DNA from: Euzebyales bacterium
GTDB taxonomy: Bacteria; Actinomycetota; Nitriliruptoria; Euzebyales; JAHELV01
Direction of reading: 5' to 3'
Length of the DNA stretch: 35,658 bases
Assembly: GCA_035461305.1 (NCBI GenBank)
Contig: DATHVN010000237.1
Location: 1-35,658, forward strand
The notes below the pieces were generated by a model. That model ran no database searches, had not been told where the DNA came from, and saw nothing but the letters and a program-made list of their open reading frames with translations. Both the position numbers and the translations under genes were made by a program. Below, one piece after another: positions 23,484-30,909 of the stretch. Every line of letters starts with the position of its first letter. Position 1 is the first letter of the stretch.

Positions 23484-26429
23484 ATGGAACGTGACCTCGA
23501 CGGGTTGAACGCCCGCGTGTCGGCAGCGCGGGCCGCGACCGAGGCACGCGGTGAGACCTTCTACCCCGGACCCAGCAGGGTGCACCTGGCCATGTTCCCA
23601 CCGAAGGAACGGTGGGACGACTGGGTCGAGTACGACGCGAGGACATGGCCACGTAAGGACGAGCGGCGCTTCATGCTGGTGCCGACGACCTGCTTCAACT
23701 GCGAGGCGGCGTGCGGCCTGCTCGCCTACGTCGACCGCGAGGCGCTGCAGATCCGCAGGTTCGAGGGCAACCCCGAGGCGCCCGGATCACGCGGCCGCAA
23801 CTGCGCGAAGGGACCCGCCACCATCACCCAGGTGACCGACCCCGACCGCATCCTGCATCCGCTGCGCCGCGTCGGGGAACGCGGTGGCGGACGGTGGGAG
23901 CGCGTGTCGTGGGACGACGCGCTCGACGGCATCGCCGCGCGCATCCGTGCCGCCATCGTCGAGGAACGCCGCGACGAGGTCGTCTACCACGTTGGGCGCC
24001 CGGGCGAGCTCGGGTTCACCGAGGAGGTCCTGGCGGCTTGGGGCGTCGACGGCCACAACTCCCACACCAACGTCTGCTCCTCGGGGGCGCGTGCGGGCTT
24101 TCAGTTCTGGTGCGGACAGGATCGGCCGAGCCCCGACCACGCCAACGCCGAGGTCATCCTGCTGATCTCCAGCCACCTGGAGGCCGGGCACTACTTCAAC
24201 CCCCACGCGCAGCGCATCATGGAGGGCCGGGTCAACGGCGCGAAGCTGATCGTCATGGACGTCCGGCTGTCCAACACGGCGACCCACGCCACCCACTGGC
24301 TGGCACCCTGGCCGGGATCGGAGGCGGCGATCTGCCTCGCGATCGCGAACCACCTCATCCAGACCGGCGCGTACGATCGGGAGTTCGTCCGTCGCTGGTG
24401 GAACTGGGAGGAGTACCTGCGGGCCGAGCACCCCGACCGCGACCCGGCGTTCGAGGTGTTCACCGAGCTGCTCGGGACGTTGTACGCCGAGTACACCTTC
24501 GCGTTCGCCGCGGCCGAGTCCGGCGTCGACGTCGCGACCCTGGAAGCCGTGGCCGCCGACGTGGCGGGCGCTGGCAGGCGGCTGTCGACCCACAACTGGC
24601 GGTCGGCTGCCGCGGGCAACGAAGGCGGGTGGCAGGTGGCCCGCACGCTGTTCCTGCTCAACGCGCTGCTCGGTGCCGTCGCGGTGCCCGGCGGGTTCTA
24701 CCCGAACGGCTGGAACAAGGTGTCACCGAAGACGCCGGTCAACCCAGACCGTCCCGCGGTCTGGAACGACCTCCACCTGCCGCTGGAGTACCCGCTGGCC
24801 ATGTACGAGCTGTCGTTCCTGCTGCCACACTTCCTGGCCGAGGGCCGCGGCCGCATCGACACGTACTTCACGCGGGTCTACAACCCGGTATGGACCAACC
24901 CAGACGGGTTCAGCTGGATCGAGGCGCTGACCGACCACGAGAAGGTGGGCTGTCACGTGGCGCTGACGCCGACGTGGAACGAGACGGCCTACTTCGCCGA
25001 CTACGTCCTGCCGATGGGGCACAGTTCCGAGCGCCACGACCTCGTCAGCGGCGAGCAGTACGACGGGCAGTGGATCGGGTTCCGCCAGCCCGTGCTGCGT
25101 GTCGCACGCGAACGGCTGGGCGAGGCGGTGACCGACACCCGCCAGACCAACCCGGGCGAGGTGTGGGAGGAGAACGAGTTCTGGATCGAGCTGACGTGGC
25201 GAATCGATCCCGACGGGTCACTGGGCGTCCGCCGCCACTACGAGGCACCCGACCGACCCGGCCAGAAGATGACGGTCGACGACTACTACGGCTGGGTGTT
25301 CAACCATGGCGTGCCGGGCCTGCCTGAGGCCGCCGCCGCGCAGGGGCTCACGCCGCTGGCCTACATGCGCCGCTACGGGGGCTTCGAGGTCAGCCGGGGC
25401 GTCGGGCAGATCCACGAGGAGCGGGTGCCCGACGCCGAGCTGGACGACGTCCGCGTCAGTGAGCTCGGTCGGGTCTACAGCCGGGCGCCGACGCCGGACA
25501 TGAGCTACGCGACGGGCGCGAGTCCCGACCCCGACGCCGAGGGCCGCCGCGCCGCGGGTGTCATGGTGAACGGGGTGGTGCGACGCGGGTTCCCGACCCC
25601 GTCAGGCCGTCTGGAGTTCTGGTCGTCGACGCTCGCGGCCTGGGGCTGGCGCGAGTACGCGCTGCCGACCTACATCCGCAGCCACGTGCACCCGGAGCGA
25701 CTGGCGGACGACGAGGTGCCGCTGATCTCGACGTTCCGGCTGCCCGTCCAGATCCACACCCGCAGTGCGAACGCCAAGTGGCTCAACGAGCTGGCTCACA
25801 CGAACCCGCTGTGGATCCATCCCAGCCACGCCCGCCGGCTCGACATCGTCACCGGCGATCTCGTCCGCGTCGAGACACGCGCCGGACACTACGTCGTCAA
25901 GGCATGGGTGACCGAGGGCATTCGTCCGGGCGTCGTCGCCTGCAGCCACCACATGGGCAGGTGGAAGCCGCGGGGCGAGACCGAGGGTCACGACCGACCG
26001 CGCCAGCGCATGCAGACGTCCGACGTGACGCTGGACAACCAGGGCAGCCGCTGGCGGATGGCTGACAGGTCGCCGCACCGGCCGACCGGCGACGACCCGG
26101 ACCTGCGTCGCATCTGGTGGTCCGACATCGGGGTGCACCAGAACATGACGTTCCCGGTGCATCCTGATCCGGTCTCGGGACAGCACTGCTGGCACCAGGC
26201 GGTGCGGATCCGTCCTGCCGGCCCGTCCGACGCCTACGGCGACGTCGTGGCCGACACCGATCGGATGCGCGAGATCTACCGCGAGTGGCTCGCGAAGACG
26301 CGGTCGGCCGCCATCGTCTCGCCCACCGGGGAGCGGCGCCCGCACTGGCTCCAGCGGCCGCTCCGGCCTCAGCGTGCGGCGTGGGCGCTGCCGCCCGACC
26401 GGGCACGAGCGCCGGACGCCGCCCAGTGA
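23484..26429 (+). CDS. molybdopterin oxidoreductase catalytic subunit (SoeA-like)
   Basis: A 981-residue bis-MGD enzyme. The N-terminal [4Fe-4S] cluster ligands are C70-x2-C73-x3-C77-x29-C107. The predicted Mo ligand is Cys198 in NSHTNVCSSGARAGFQFW. LISSHLEAGHYFNPHAQRIM, VMDVRLSNTATHATHWLAPW (cofactor) and a late domain IHTRSANAKWLNELAHTNPL with WIHPSHARRLDIVTGDLV (MGD-binding beta barrel) complete the family. There is no Tat signal, so the enzyme is predicted to be cytoplasmic. That argues for the sulfite-oxidising SoeA type and against periplasmic polysulfide or tetrathionate reductases. Its size is also near that of SoeA. Neighbours (Fe-S/NrfD fusion, chaperone, TauE exporter, persulfide dioxygenase) agree. 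ATG 23484 has GGAG upstream. The substrate remains inference. Confidence 0.88.
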   Translation: MERDLDGLNARVSAARAATEARGETFYPGPSRVHLAMFPPKERWDDWVEYDARTWPRKDERRFMLVPTTCFNCEAACGLLAYVDREALQIRRFEGNPEAPGSRGRNCAKGPATITQVTDPDRILHPLRRVGERGGGRWERVSWDDALDGIAARIRAAIVEERRDEVVYHVGRPGELGFTEEVLAAWGVDGHNSHTNVCSSGARAGFQFWCGQDRPSPDHANAEVILLISSHLEAGHYFNPHAQRIMEGRVNGAKLIVMDVRLSNTATHATHWLAPWPGSEAAICLAIANHLIQTGAYDREFVRRWWNWEEYLRAEHPDRDPAFEVFTELLGTLYAEYTFAFAAAESGVDVATLEAVAADVAGAGRRLSTHNWRSAAAGNEGGWQVARTLFLLNALLGAVAVPGGFYPNGWNKVSPKTPVNPDRPAVWNDLHLPLEYPLAMYELSFLLPHFLAEGRGRIDTYFTRVYNPVWTNPDGFSWIEALTDHEKVGCHVALTPTWNETAYFADYVLPMGHSSERHDLVSGEQYDGQWIGFRQPVLRVARERLGEAVTDTRQTNPGEVWEENEFWIELTWRIDPDGSLGVRRHYEAPDRPGQKMTVDDYYGWVFNHGVPGLPEAAAAQGLTPLAYMRRYGGFEVSRGVGQIHEERVPDAELDDVRVSELGRVYSRAPTPDMSYATGASPDPDAEGRRAAGVMVNGVVRRGFPTPSGRLEFWSSTLAAWGWREYALPTYIRSHVHPERLADDEVPLISTFRLPVQIHTRSANAKWLNELAHTNPLWIHPSHARRLDIVTGDLVRVETRAGHYVVKAWVTEGIRPGVVACSHHMGRWKPRGETEGHDRPRQRMQTSDVTLDNQGSRWRMADRSPHRPTGDDPDLRRIWWSDIGVHQNMTFPVHPDPVSGQHCWHQAVRIRPAGPSDAYGDVVADTDRMREIYREWLAKTRSAAIVSPTGERRPHWLQRPLRPQRAAWALPPDRARAPDAAQ

Positions 26430-27289
26430 TGGAGCTGCTGCGCGCGCTCGGCGCGCTCGCCGAGGAGCCAGGGCCGGCGCACGAACCGCTCGCCGCGCTG
26501 CTCCACCTGCCGCGCGCACCCGACGCTGCGGCGTTCACCGACTGCTTCATGTTCAACCTGTACCCGTACGCCAGCGTGTATCTGGGCGCCGAGGGCAAGC
26601 TGGGCGGCGCCGCGCGTGACCGCGTCGCGGGCTTCTTCCGGGCGCTGGGGGCGGTGCCGGACACCGAACCCGACCACCTGACCCTGCTCGTGACTGCCTA
26701 CGGGCAGCTGCGGGACGTGCCGGCCGACGGTCCGGCCGGCCACGCCGCCGCCGCACTGCTGCACGAGCACCTGGTCCCGTGGCTCCCGCTGTACCTCGCC
26801 CGCGTGCGTGCCCTCGCACCGGCGCCCTACCCGCAGTGGGCGCAGGTGCTGGCCGACGTGCTGCTGGCTGACGCCGGAGGCGTCGCCGATGCGGTGGACC
26901 CGCCCCTGCACCTGCGTGACGCACCTGCGCTGCCCGATCCGCGCGCCGCCGGTCACGACGCGTTCGTCGACGGCCTGCTGAGCCCTGTGCGGGCGGGCGT
27001 GATCCTGACCGGCCGGGACCTGTTGCGGGCGTCCCGCGAGCTGCGGCTGGGCCTGCGTGTCGGTGAGCGGCGGTTCGTGCTCGACGCGCTGTTGGCCCAG
27101 GACGCCGCCGCGACGTTGCGCTGGCTGGCCGGGCACACGCGCACGACCGGCGACGCGTGGGCGCCGTGGACCGAGGTGGCACCCACGACGGCGACGTGGT
27201 GGTCCACGCGCGCCGACGCGACCCTGGGGCTGCTGCACGAGCTGGCACTGGAGGTCGACGGCGTCCACCCGGCGGAGGTCGGTGGATGA
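26429..27289 (+). CDS. TorD/DmsD-family molybdoenzyme maturation chaperone
   Basis: A 286-residue, mostly helical, Ala/Leu-rich protein. Its start ATG shares one base with the molybdoenzyme stop (TGATG). The segment TEPDHLTLLVTAYGQL (about 74-89) is the family motif (E-x-D-H-L), and EHLVPWLPLYLARV (about 114-127) is the second conserved helix with the W-L/P-x-F-like pattern. Members bind the apo-catalytic subunit, protect it until the molybdenum cofactor is inserted, and stay in the cytoplasm. It is longer than typical TorD (about 200 residues) by a C-terminal extension of about 100 residues with TGRDLLRASRELRL and RTTGDAWAPWTEVA. Cotranscription with its client gene is certain from the overlap. 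Confidence 0.82.
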   Translation: MELLRALGALAEEPGPAHEPLAALLHLPRAPDAAAFTDCFMFNLYPYASVYLGAEGKLGGAARDRVAGFFRALGAVPDTEPDHLTLLVTAYGQLRDVPADGPAGHAAAALLHEHLVPWLPLYLARVRALAPAPYPQWAQVLADVLLADAGGVADAVDPPLHLRDAPALPDPRAAGHDAFVDGLLSPVRAGVILTGRDLLRASRELRLGLRVGERRFVLDALLAQDAAATLRWLAGHTRTTGDAWAPWTEVAPTTATWWSTRADATLGLLHELALEVDGVHPAEVGG

Positions 27290-28101
27290 GCAGCCTGGTC
27301 CTCGCCGCCCTGTCGTTCATCGCGGCCGGCATCGGCGCGCTCGGTGGGCTCGGCGGCGCGGTCCTCCTGGTCCCCGCGCTCGTGGTCGCCGGGATGGCGC
27401 CGGCCACGGCCGCGCCCCTCGGCCTGCTGACGGTCGCCGCCAGCTCACTGTCGGCCTCCTCGACGCAGCTCGACGAGGACACCGTCAACCATCGGCTGGG
27501 CGTGACGTTGGAGGTCTCGGCCAGCGCCGGCGCCGCGGCCGGCGCGTTGCTGTCGGCCGTGGTGAGCGCCACCGTCCTTCAGTGGGTGCTGGCCGTCGCC
27601 GCCATCGGGGCTGGCATCGCGAGCGCTGCCCGCGGCGGGTCACGTCATCGCGAGACACGCGACACGGGCGCGATGCCAGGCGAGCGCCGTGGCCGCCTGG
27701 CCGGCGCCTACCAGGAAGACCGGGGTGTGATCGAGTACCGGGCCCGCAATGTGCCCGCCGGTGTCTCGGTGATGGGTGCCGCGGGTCTGATCGCGGGCAT
27801 GACCGGCACGAGTGGGGGCTTCATCAAGACCCCCGTGATGACCGAGCTCATGCGCGTGCCGATCAAGGTCGCCGCGTCGACGACGGTGTTCATGGTCGGG
27901 GTCACCGCGGCGTCGGCGCTGCTGGTGTACGCCGTCCAGGGCCGGATCGACCCGGCCGCGGCTGGCACGGTCGTGGTCGGTGGGCTCGCCGGCGGGCGCG
28001 CGGGCGCGATGATGCAGGCCCACCTGCCGCCGCTGCTCGTCCGCCGCTTCCTCGGCGCGATCCTCGTACTCGTCGGTGTCGTCCTACTGGTCCGCGACTG
28101 A
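27286..28101 (+). CDS. TauE/SafE-family sulfite or sulfur-anion exporter
   Basis: A 271-residue transporter with two halves, each beginning with a Gly-rich motif: SFIAAGIGALGGLGGAVLLVP (about 9-29) and GAAGLIAGMTGTSGGFIKTP (about 165-184). These are the hallmarks of TauE/SafE (PF01925). About eight membrane segments are predicted. A polar loop at about 108-160, with many charged residues, separates the halves. The start overlaps the chaperone stop by four bases (ATGA), so it is coupled to the molybdoenzyme operon. Family members export sulfite, sulfoacetate or other sulfur organics. In this operon, removal of toxic sulfite or of sulfate product is the natural role. Confidence 0.87.
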   Translation: MSSLVLAALSFIAAGIGALGGLGGAVLLVPALVVAGMAPATAAPLGLLTVAASSLSASSTQLDEDTVNHRLGVTLEVSASAGAAAGALLSAVVSATVLQWVLAVAAIGAGIASAARGGSRHRETRDTGAMPGERRGRLAGAYQEDRGVIEYRARNVPAGVSVMGAAGLIAGMTGTSGGFIKTPVMTELMRVPIKVAASTTVFMVGVTAASALLVYAVQGRIDPAAAGTVVVGGLAGGRAGAMMQAHLPPLLVRRFLGAILVLVGVVLLVRD

Positions 28102-28382
28102 TGTCCCGGTCACGCAACCCCGCACGACGCCGGCTGAGCGCGGTCCTGAACCGCGAGGTCCCGGTCGTGCTCGCGCTCGGGGCCGTGGCATGGCTGGCCC
28201 CCGGCCCCGTGTCACGCCTCGCGGGATGGGCGATGGTGGGAGTGCTGATCATCACGCCGATCGCACGGGTCGGCTGGCTGGCCACGCGCTGGATGGGGTT
28301 CGACCGTCGCTTCGCCTGGGCCGGTTGGGCGCTGCTCAGCGCGGTCGCCTCGGGAGCGGTCGCGGCGGTGATGCTCAGATGA
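28101..28382 (+). CDS. DUF1634-like small membrane protein
   Basis: A 93-residue protein whose ATG shares one base with the TauE stop (TGATG). A basic lead (MSRSRNPARRRLSAVLNRE) is followed by three membrane segments near residues 21-38, 40-56 and 72-92. The middle one ends with VGVLIITPIARVGWL, a segment resembling DUF1634, whose members are encoded next to TauE/SafE genes. It may be an accessory subunit of the exporter. Assignment rests on this segment and on context. Confidence 0.7.
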   Translation: MSRSRNPARRRLSAVLNREVPVVLALGAVAWLAPGPVSRLAGWAMVGVLIITPIARVGWLATRWMGFDRRFAWAGWALLSAVASGAVAAVMLR

Positions 28383-28407
28383 CCGACGCATGGAGAGGAC
28401 CCCGCTG

Positions 28408-29211
28408 ATGGCCGGCGCCGAACCGCTGTGGGAGCAGGTGCTCAACGACATCAAGCGCAGGCTGGCGTCCGGTGAGATCCGCGACCGGTTCCCGACGGAC
28501 CGCGAGCTGGTCGAGACGTACGGCGTCAGCCGGCACACCGTGCGCGAAGCCGTCCGCCGCCTCCACGCCCTGGGTGTGATCGAACGCGAGCGCGGACGCG
28601 GCAGCATCGTCCGCCACACCGCGTTCGTCCAACCGCTGGGCACCCTCTACAGCCTGTTCCGCGAGATCGAGGCGCGAGGGGTCACCCAGCGGAGCACGGT
28701 CCTGTCCTTCGAAGCCTGCCCGGACCCCGTCGCCGCGGCCAGGTTCGGCCTGCCCGCCGACACCGCCATCGTCCACCTCGAACGCGTCCGGCGTGCAGGC
28801 GACCAGCCGCTGGCGCTCGACACCGCCTGGCTGCACCCCGAGGTCGGCCTGTCCGTCCTGGGCGCCGACATGACCCACACGGCCCTGTACGACGAGATAG
28901 AACGGCGCGCCGGCGTGCGGATCACCGGCGGCGAGGAGACCATCAGCGCGCGCATCCCCGACGCGCAACTGCGCGACGTGCTCGAACTCGAGGAGGACGA
29001 GGCGCTGTTGCGCATCGACCGGACCGGCGAGGCCGACGGGCGGGTCGTCGAGTGCCGCGTCACCCTGGTCCGGGCGTCGCTGTTCGCACTCGTCATGCGC
29101 TGGCCGAGCTACGGCGCGGTGACCTCGCGGTTCTCACCGGACGGCGACGGCGGCGGCGGGCTGTCCGCACCGCCCGCCGAGGACGGCGACAGCCCAGGCA
29201 CCATGGCCTGA
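28408..29211 (+). CDS. GntR/HutC-family transcriptional regulator
   Basis: A 267-residue regulator. The GntR winged helix spans 1-75 (LWEQVLNDIKRRLASGEI, then FPTDRELVETYGVSRHTVRE AVRRLHALGVI as separate helices). The UTRA ligand-binding domain spans about 85-245, with FEACPDPVAAARFGLPADTA, LERVRRAGDQPLALDTAWLH and the late VVECRVTLVRASLFALVMRW, the standard UTRA core with the E-x-R segment. A Gly/Pro-rich tail follows. I choose ATG 28408 over 28390 because GGAGAGGA lies about 10 bases upstream. Placed 25 bases after the DUF1634-like gene, it is probably cotranscribed and may control the operon. The ligand is unknown. Confidence 0.9.
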   Translation: MAGAEPLWEQVLNDIKRRLASGEIRDRFPTDRELVETYGVSRHTVREAVRRLHALGVIERERGRGSIVRHTAFVQPLGTLYSLFREIEARGVTQRSTVLSFEACPDPVAAARFGLPADTAIVHLERVRRAGDQPLALDTAWLHPEVGLSVLGADMTHTALYDEIERRAGVRITGGEETISARIPDAQLRDVLELEEDEALLRIDRTGEADGRVVECRVTLVRASLFALVMRWPSYGAVTSRFSPDGDGGGGLSAPPAEDGDSPGTMA

Positions 29212-29259
29212 GGCGGCGTGCTCACCCACAGCGCGCCGCACCGGGCGTCCGTCGATCCG

Positions 29260-29673
29260 TCAGCTGATCGGCTGGAGGGTGGCGAGCAGGCAGTCGACGG
29301 ACGTGATGATGCCGACGAGCCTGCGGCCGTCGTCCACGACCGGCAGGGCGTTGATCTGGCGGGACACGAGGAGCCGCGCCGCGGCCTCGATCGTCGACCC
29401 TTCCTCGATCACGTGCGGGTCGCGCGACATCACCGCCTCGACGGGCCGGTCGTCGTCGATCAGGTCACCGACGGTGTGGCTCCGCACGGCGGCACGGAGC
29501 GCGCGGGGGTTGATCGCGACGTCACGGTCGCTGACGATGCCGACGAGCGTCCCGCCGTCCACCACCGGCAAGTGGCGGAAGCCGTGCTCAGCCAGCAGCT
29601 GACGGGCCTCGCTCACCGGTGTCTGCGGCGCGACGGTGATCGGATCGGGGCTCATCCACTCACGAACCTGCAC
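29260..29673 (-). CDS. tandem CBS-domain protein
   Basis: From GTG 29673 a 137-residue protein with two CBS domains: first VREWMSPDPITVAPQTPVSE ARQLL to LVGIVSDRDVA (about 3-54), then VEAVMSRDPHVIEEGSTIEA to LVGIITSVDCLL (about 77-132). Both have the G-I-V/T-S-D-R/V-D end that binds adenosyl ligands. There is no further domain, so it is a free-standing Bateman module like mycobacterial Hrp1. Such proteins sense AMP/ATP or SAM and regulate partners. The partner is unknown. A longer in-frame ATG at 29703 exists, but AAAGG is placed for the GTG. It converges with the GntR gene. Confidence 0.88.
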   Translation of the reverse strand: MQVREWMSPDPITVAPQTPVSEARQLLAEHGFRHLPVVDGGTLVGIVSDRDVAINPRALRAAVRSHTVGDLIDDDRPVEAVMSRDPHVIEEGSTIEAAARLLVSRQINALPVVDDGRRLVGIITSVDCLLATLQPIS

Positions 29674-29921
29674 CTCTCGACCTTTCGTCCGGCCACATCG
29701 CATCGCGCCGCGAGGGCTCGATGACCTGGTGGCGACCTCTCCCTGAAGCCTGCGTCCGGTCCGTGCGGCCCGCCGCGACGATCGGCCCCGCGCGGCGAGC
29801 CGATGGTCCCGGGCGTGCCGCGCGCCGGCAGGCGCGTTGAACGAACTTGGTCAATTGTGCGTATGACTTTCACACGAGTTGCGTTGACGCTGGTGACCAC
29901 AGGATCTGAGGGAGGGGCAAG

Positions 29922-30812
29922 ATGTATGATCAGACCTCGAGACGACAGCACCATCGCCCCGGGGCGACAGCGCGGGGCCGTCACCATCCGGCCAGCGGCG
30001 AAGCGGTCCTCCACCTTCGGCCGATCCCCTCGCGTACGGGTGACGAACCCCTGTCCGTCCGACGAGGTCGCGGGACCTCTTCGATGACCGCAGCCGTCTC
30101 CGAGCTCGAGTACCGGCCGTTTGTCGTGCAGCTCAGGCATGCCCTGGTGTGGGACCGTGACAGGGAGGTCGCGGCGAAGGTCGCACACGCGCTGCGCCGG
30201 CACGGCCATGACGTGCACGCGGTCACGACCGGCGACGCCGTCGAGACGTGCCTCGACGGTCACCAGCCGGAGCTCATGATCGTCGGGTGCTCCCAGGCCC
30301 AGGACCTGCGGTGCGTGCGGCGGCTGCGGGCCGTGTTCAGTGGACCGCTGCTCTGCTACAGCGCGACAGCCGGCGCACGGGATCGAATCGAGCTGCTGGC
30401 TGCGGGCGTCGACGACGTGGTGCCGAGCCCGTTGTCCTACGAGGAGCTCGCGCTGCGGGTCCAGGCGGTCGCGCGGCGGTCCGATCTCACCGACCCCGAG
30501 CAACTCGATGAGCTGACGTGTGGTCCGGTCAGGGCCGACGGCGGGACCCACCAGGTCCACCTGCGTGGCGAGTGGGTCCAGCTGACCGCGGTCGAGTTCT
30601 CGCTGCTGGCCTTCCTCATGCGCAACCCCCGCGTGGCCTTCACGCGCCGCGACCTCCTGCGGAACGTGTGGGGCTACGAGATCGGTGACACGTCGACCGT
30701 GTCGGTCCACATCCGCCGGCTCCGCCGCAAGCTGGAGCAGGACGCCACGCGCCCGGAGATGATCCGCACGGTGTGGGGCTCCGGGTACTACTTCGACCCC
30801 TCCGCCGACTGA
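29922..30812 (+). CDS. OmpR/PhoB-type regulator with pseudo-receiver domain
   Basis: A 296-residue protein from ATG 29922, which has GGAGGGG 5 bases upstream. An in-frame ATG at 30084 (242 residues) lacks a good site, but conserved sequence begins only after it, so the first 54 Arg-rich residues may be untranslated. The receiver-like domain runs from RHALVWDRDREVAAKVAHAL to SYEELALRVQAVARR. At the phosphorylation site the usual L-x-L-D is ELMIVGC (no Asp), and the conserved K-P is S-P (VPSPLSYEEL). The C-terminal winged helix is canonical: LTAVEFSLLAFLMRNPRVAF, RRDLLRNVWGYE, VSVHIRRLRRKLE and TVWGSGYYF. It should bind DNA without classical phosphorylation. No histidine kinase is adjacent. Confidence 0.88.
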   Translation: MYDQTSRRQHHRPGATARGRHHPASGEAVLHLRPIPSRTGDEPLSVRRGRGTSSMTAAVSELEYRPFVVQLRHALVWDRDREVAAKVAHALRRHGHDVHAVTTGDAVETCLDGHQPELMIVGCSQAQDLRCVRRLRAVFSGPLLCYSATAGARDRIELLAAGVDDVVPSPLSYEELALRVQAVARRSDLTDPEQLDELTCGPVRADGGTHQVHLRGEWVQLTAVEFSLLAFLMRNPRVAFTRRDLLRNVWGYEIGDTSTVSVHIRRLRRKLEQDATRPEMIRTVWGSGYYFDPSAD

Positions 30813-30909
30813 GCACGACCGCATCCGCCGGCGATCCGCCGGACGCGGCGGTGTGGCACCCTTGTCGCACCCGCGGTGCAGCGGGCACCAGTGCGACGAG
30901 GAGGCGGCC

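Noticed and set aside
21777-23585. A reverse-strand open frame of about 600 codons opposite the Fe-S/NrfD fusion
   Set aside because: It is rich in His, Arg, Gly and Asp without any domain and is the complement of a motif-rich gene, as expected in high-GC DNA.
23484-26429. Periplasmic polysulfide, thiosulfate or tetrathionate reductase as the identity of the molybdoenzyme
   Set aside because: No twin-arginine signal is present on the catalytic subunit; cytoplasmic location and the TauE/persulfide-dioxygenase neighbours favour sulfite oxidation, though phylogeny could overturn this.
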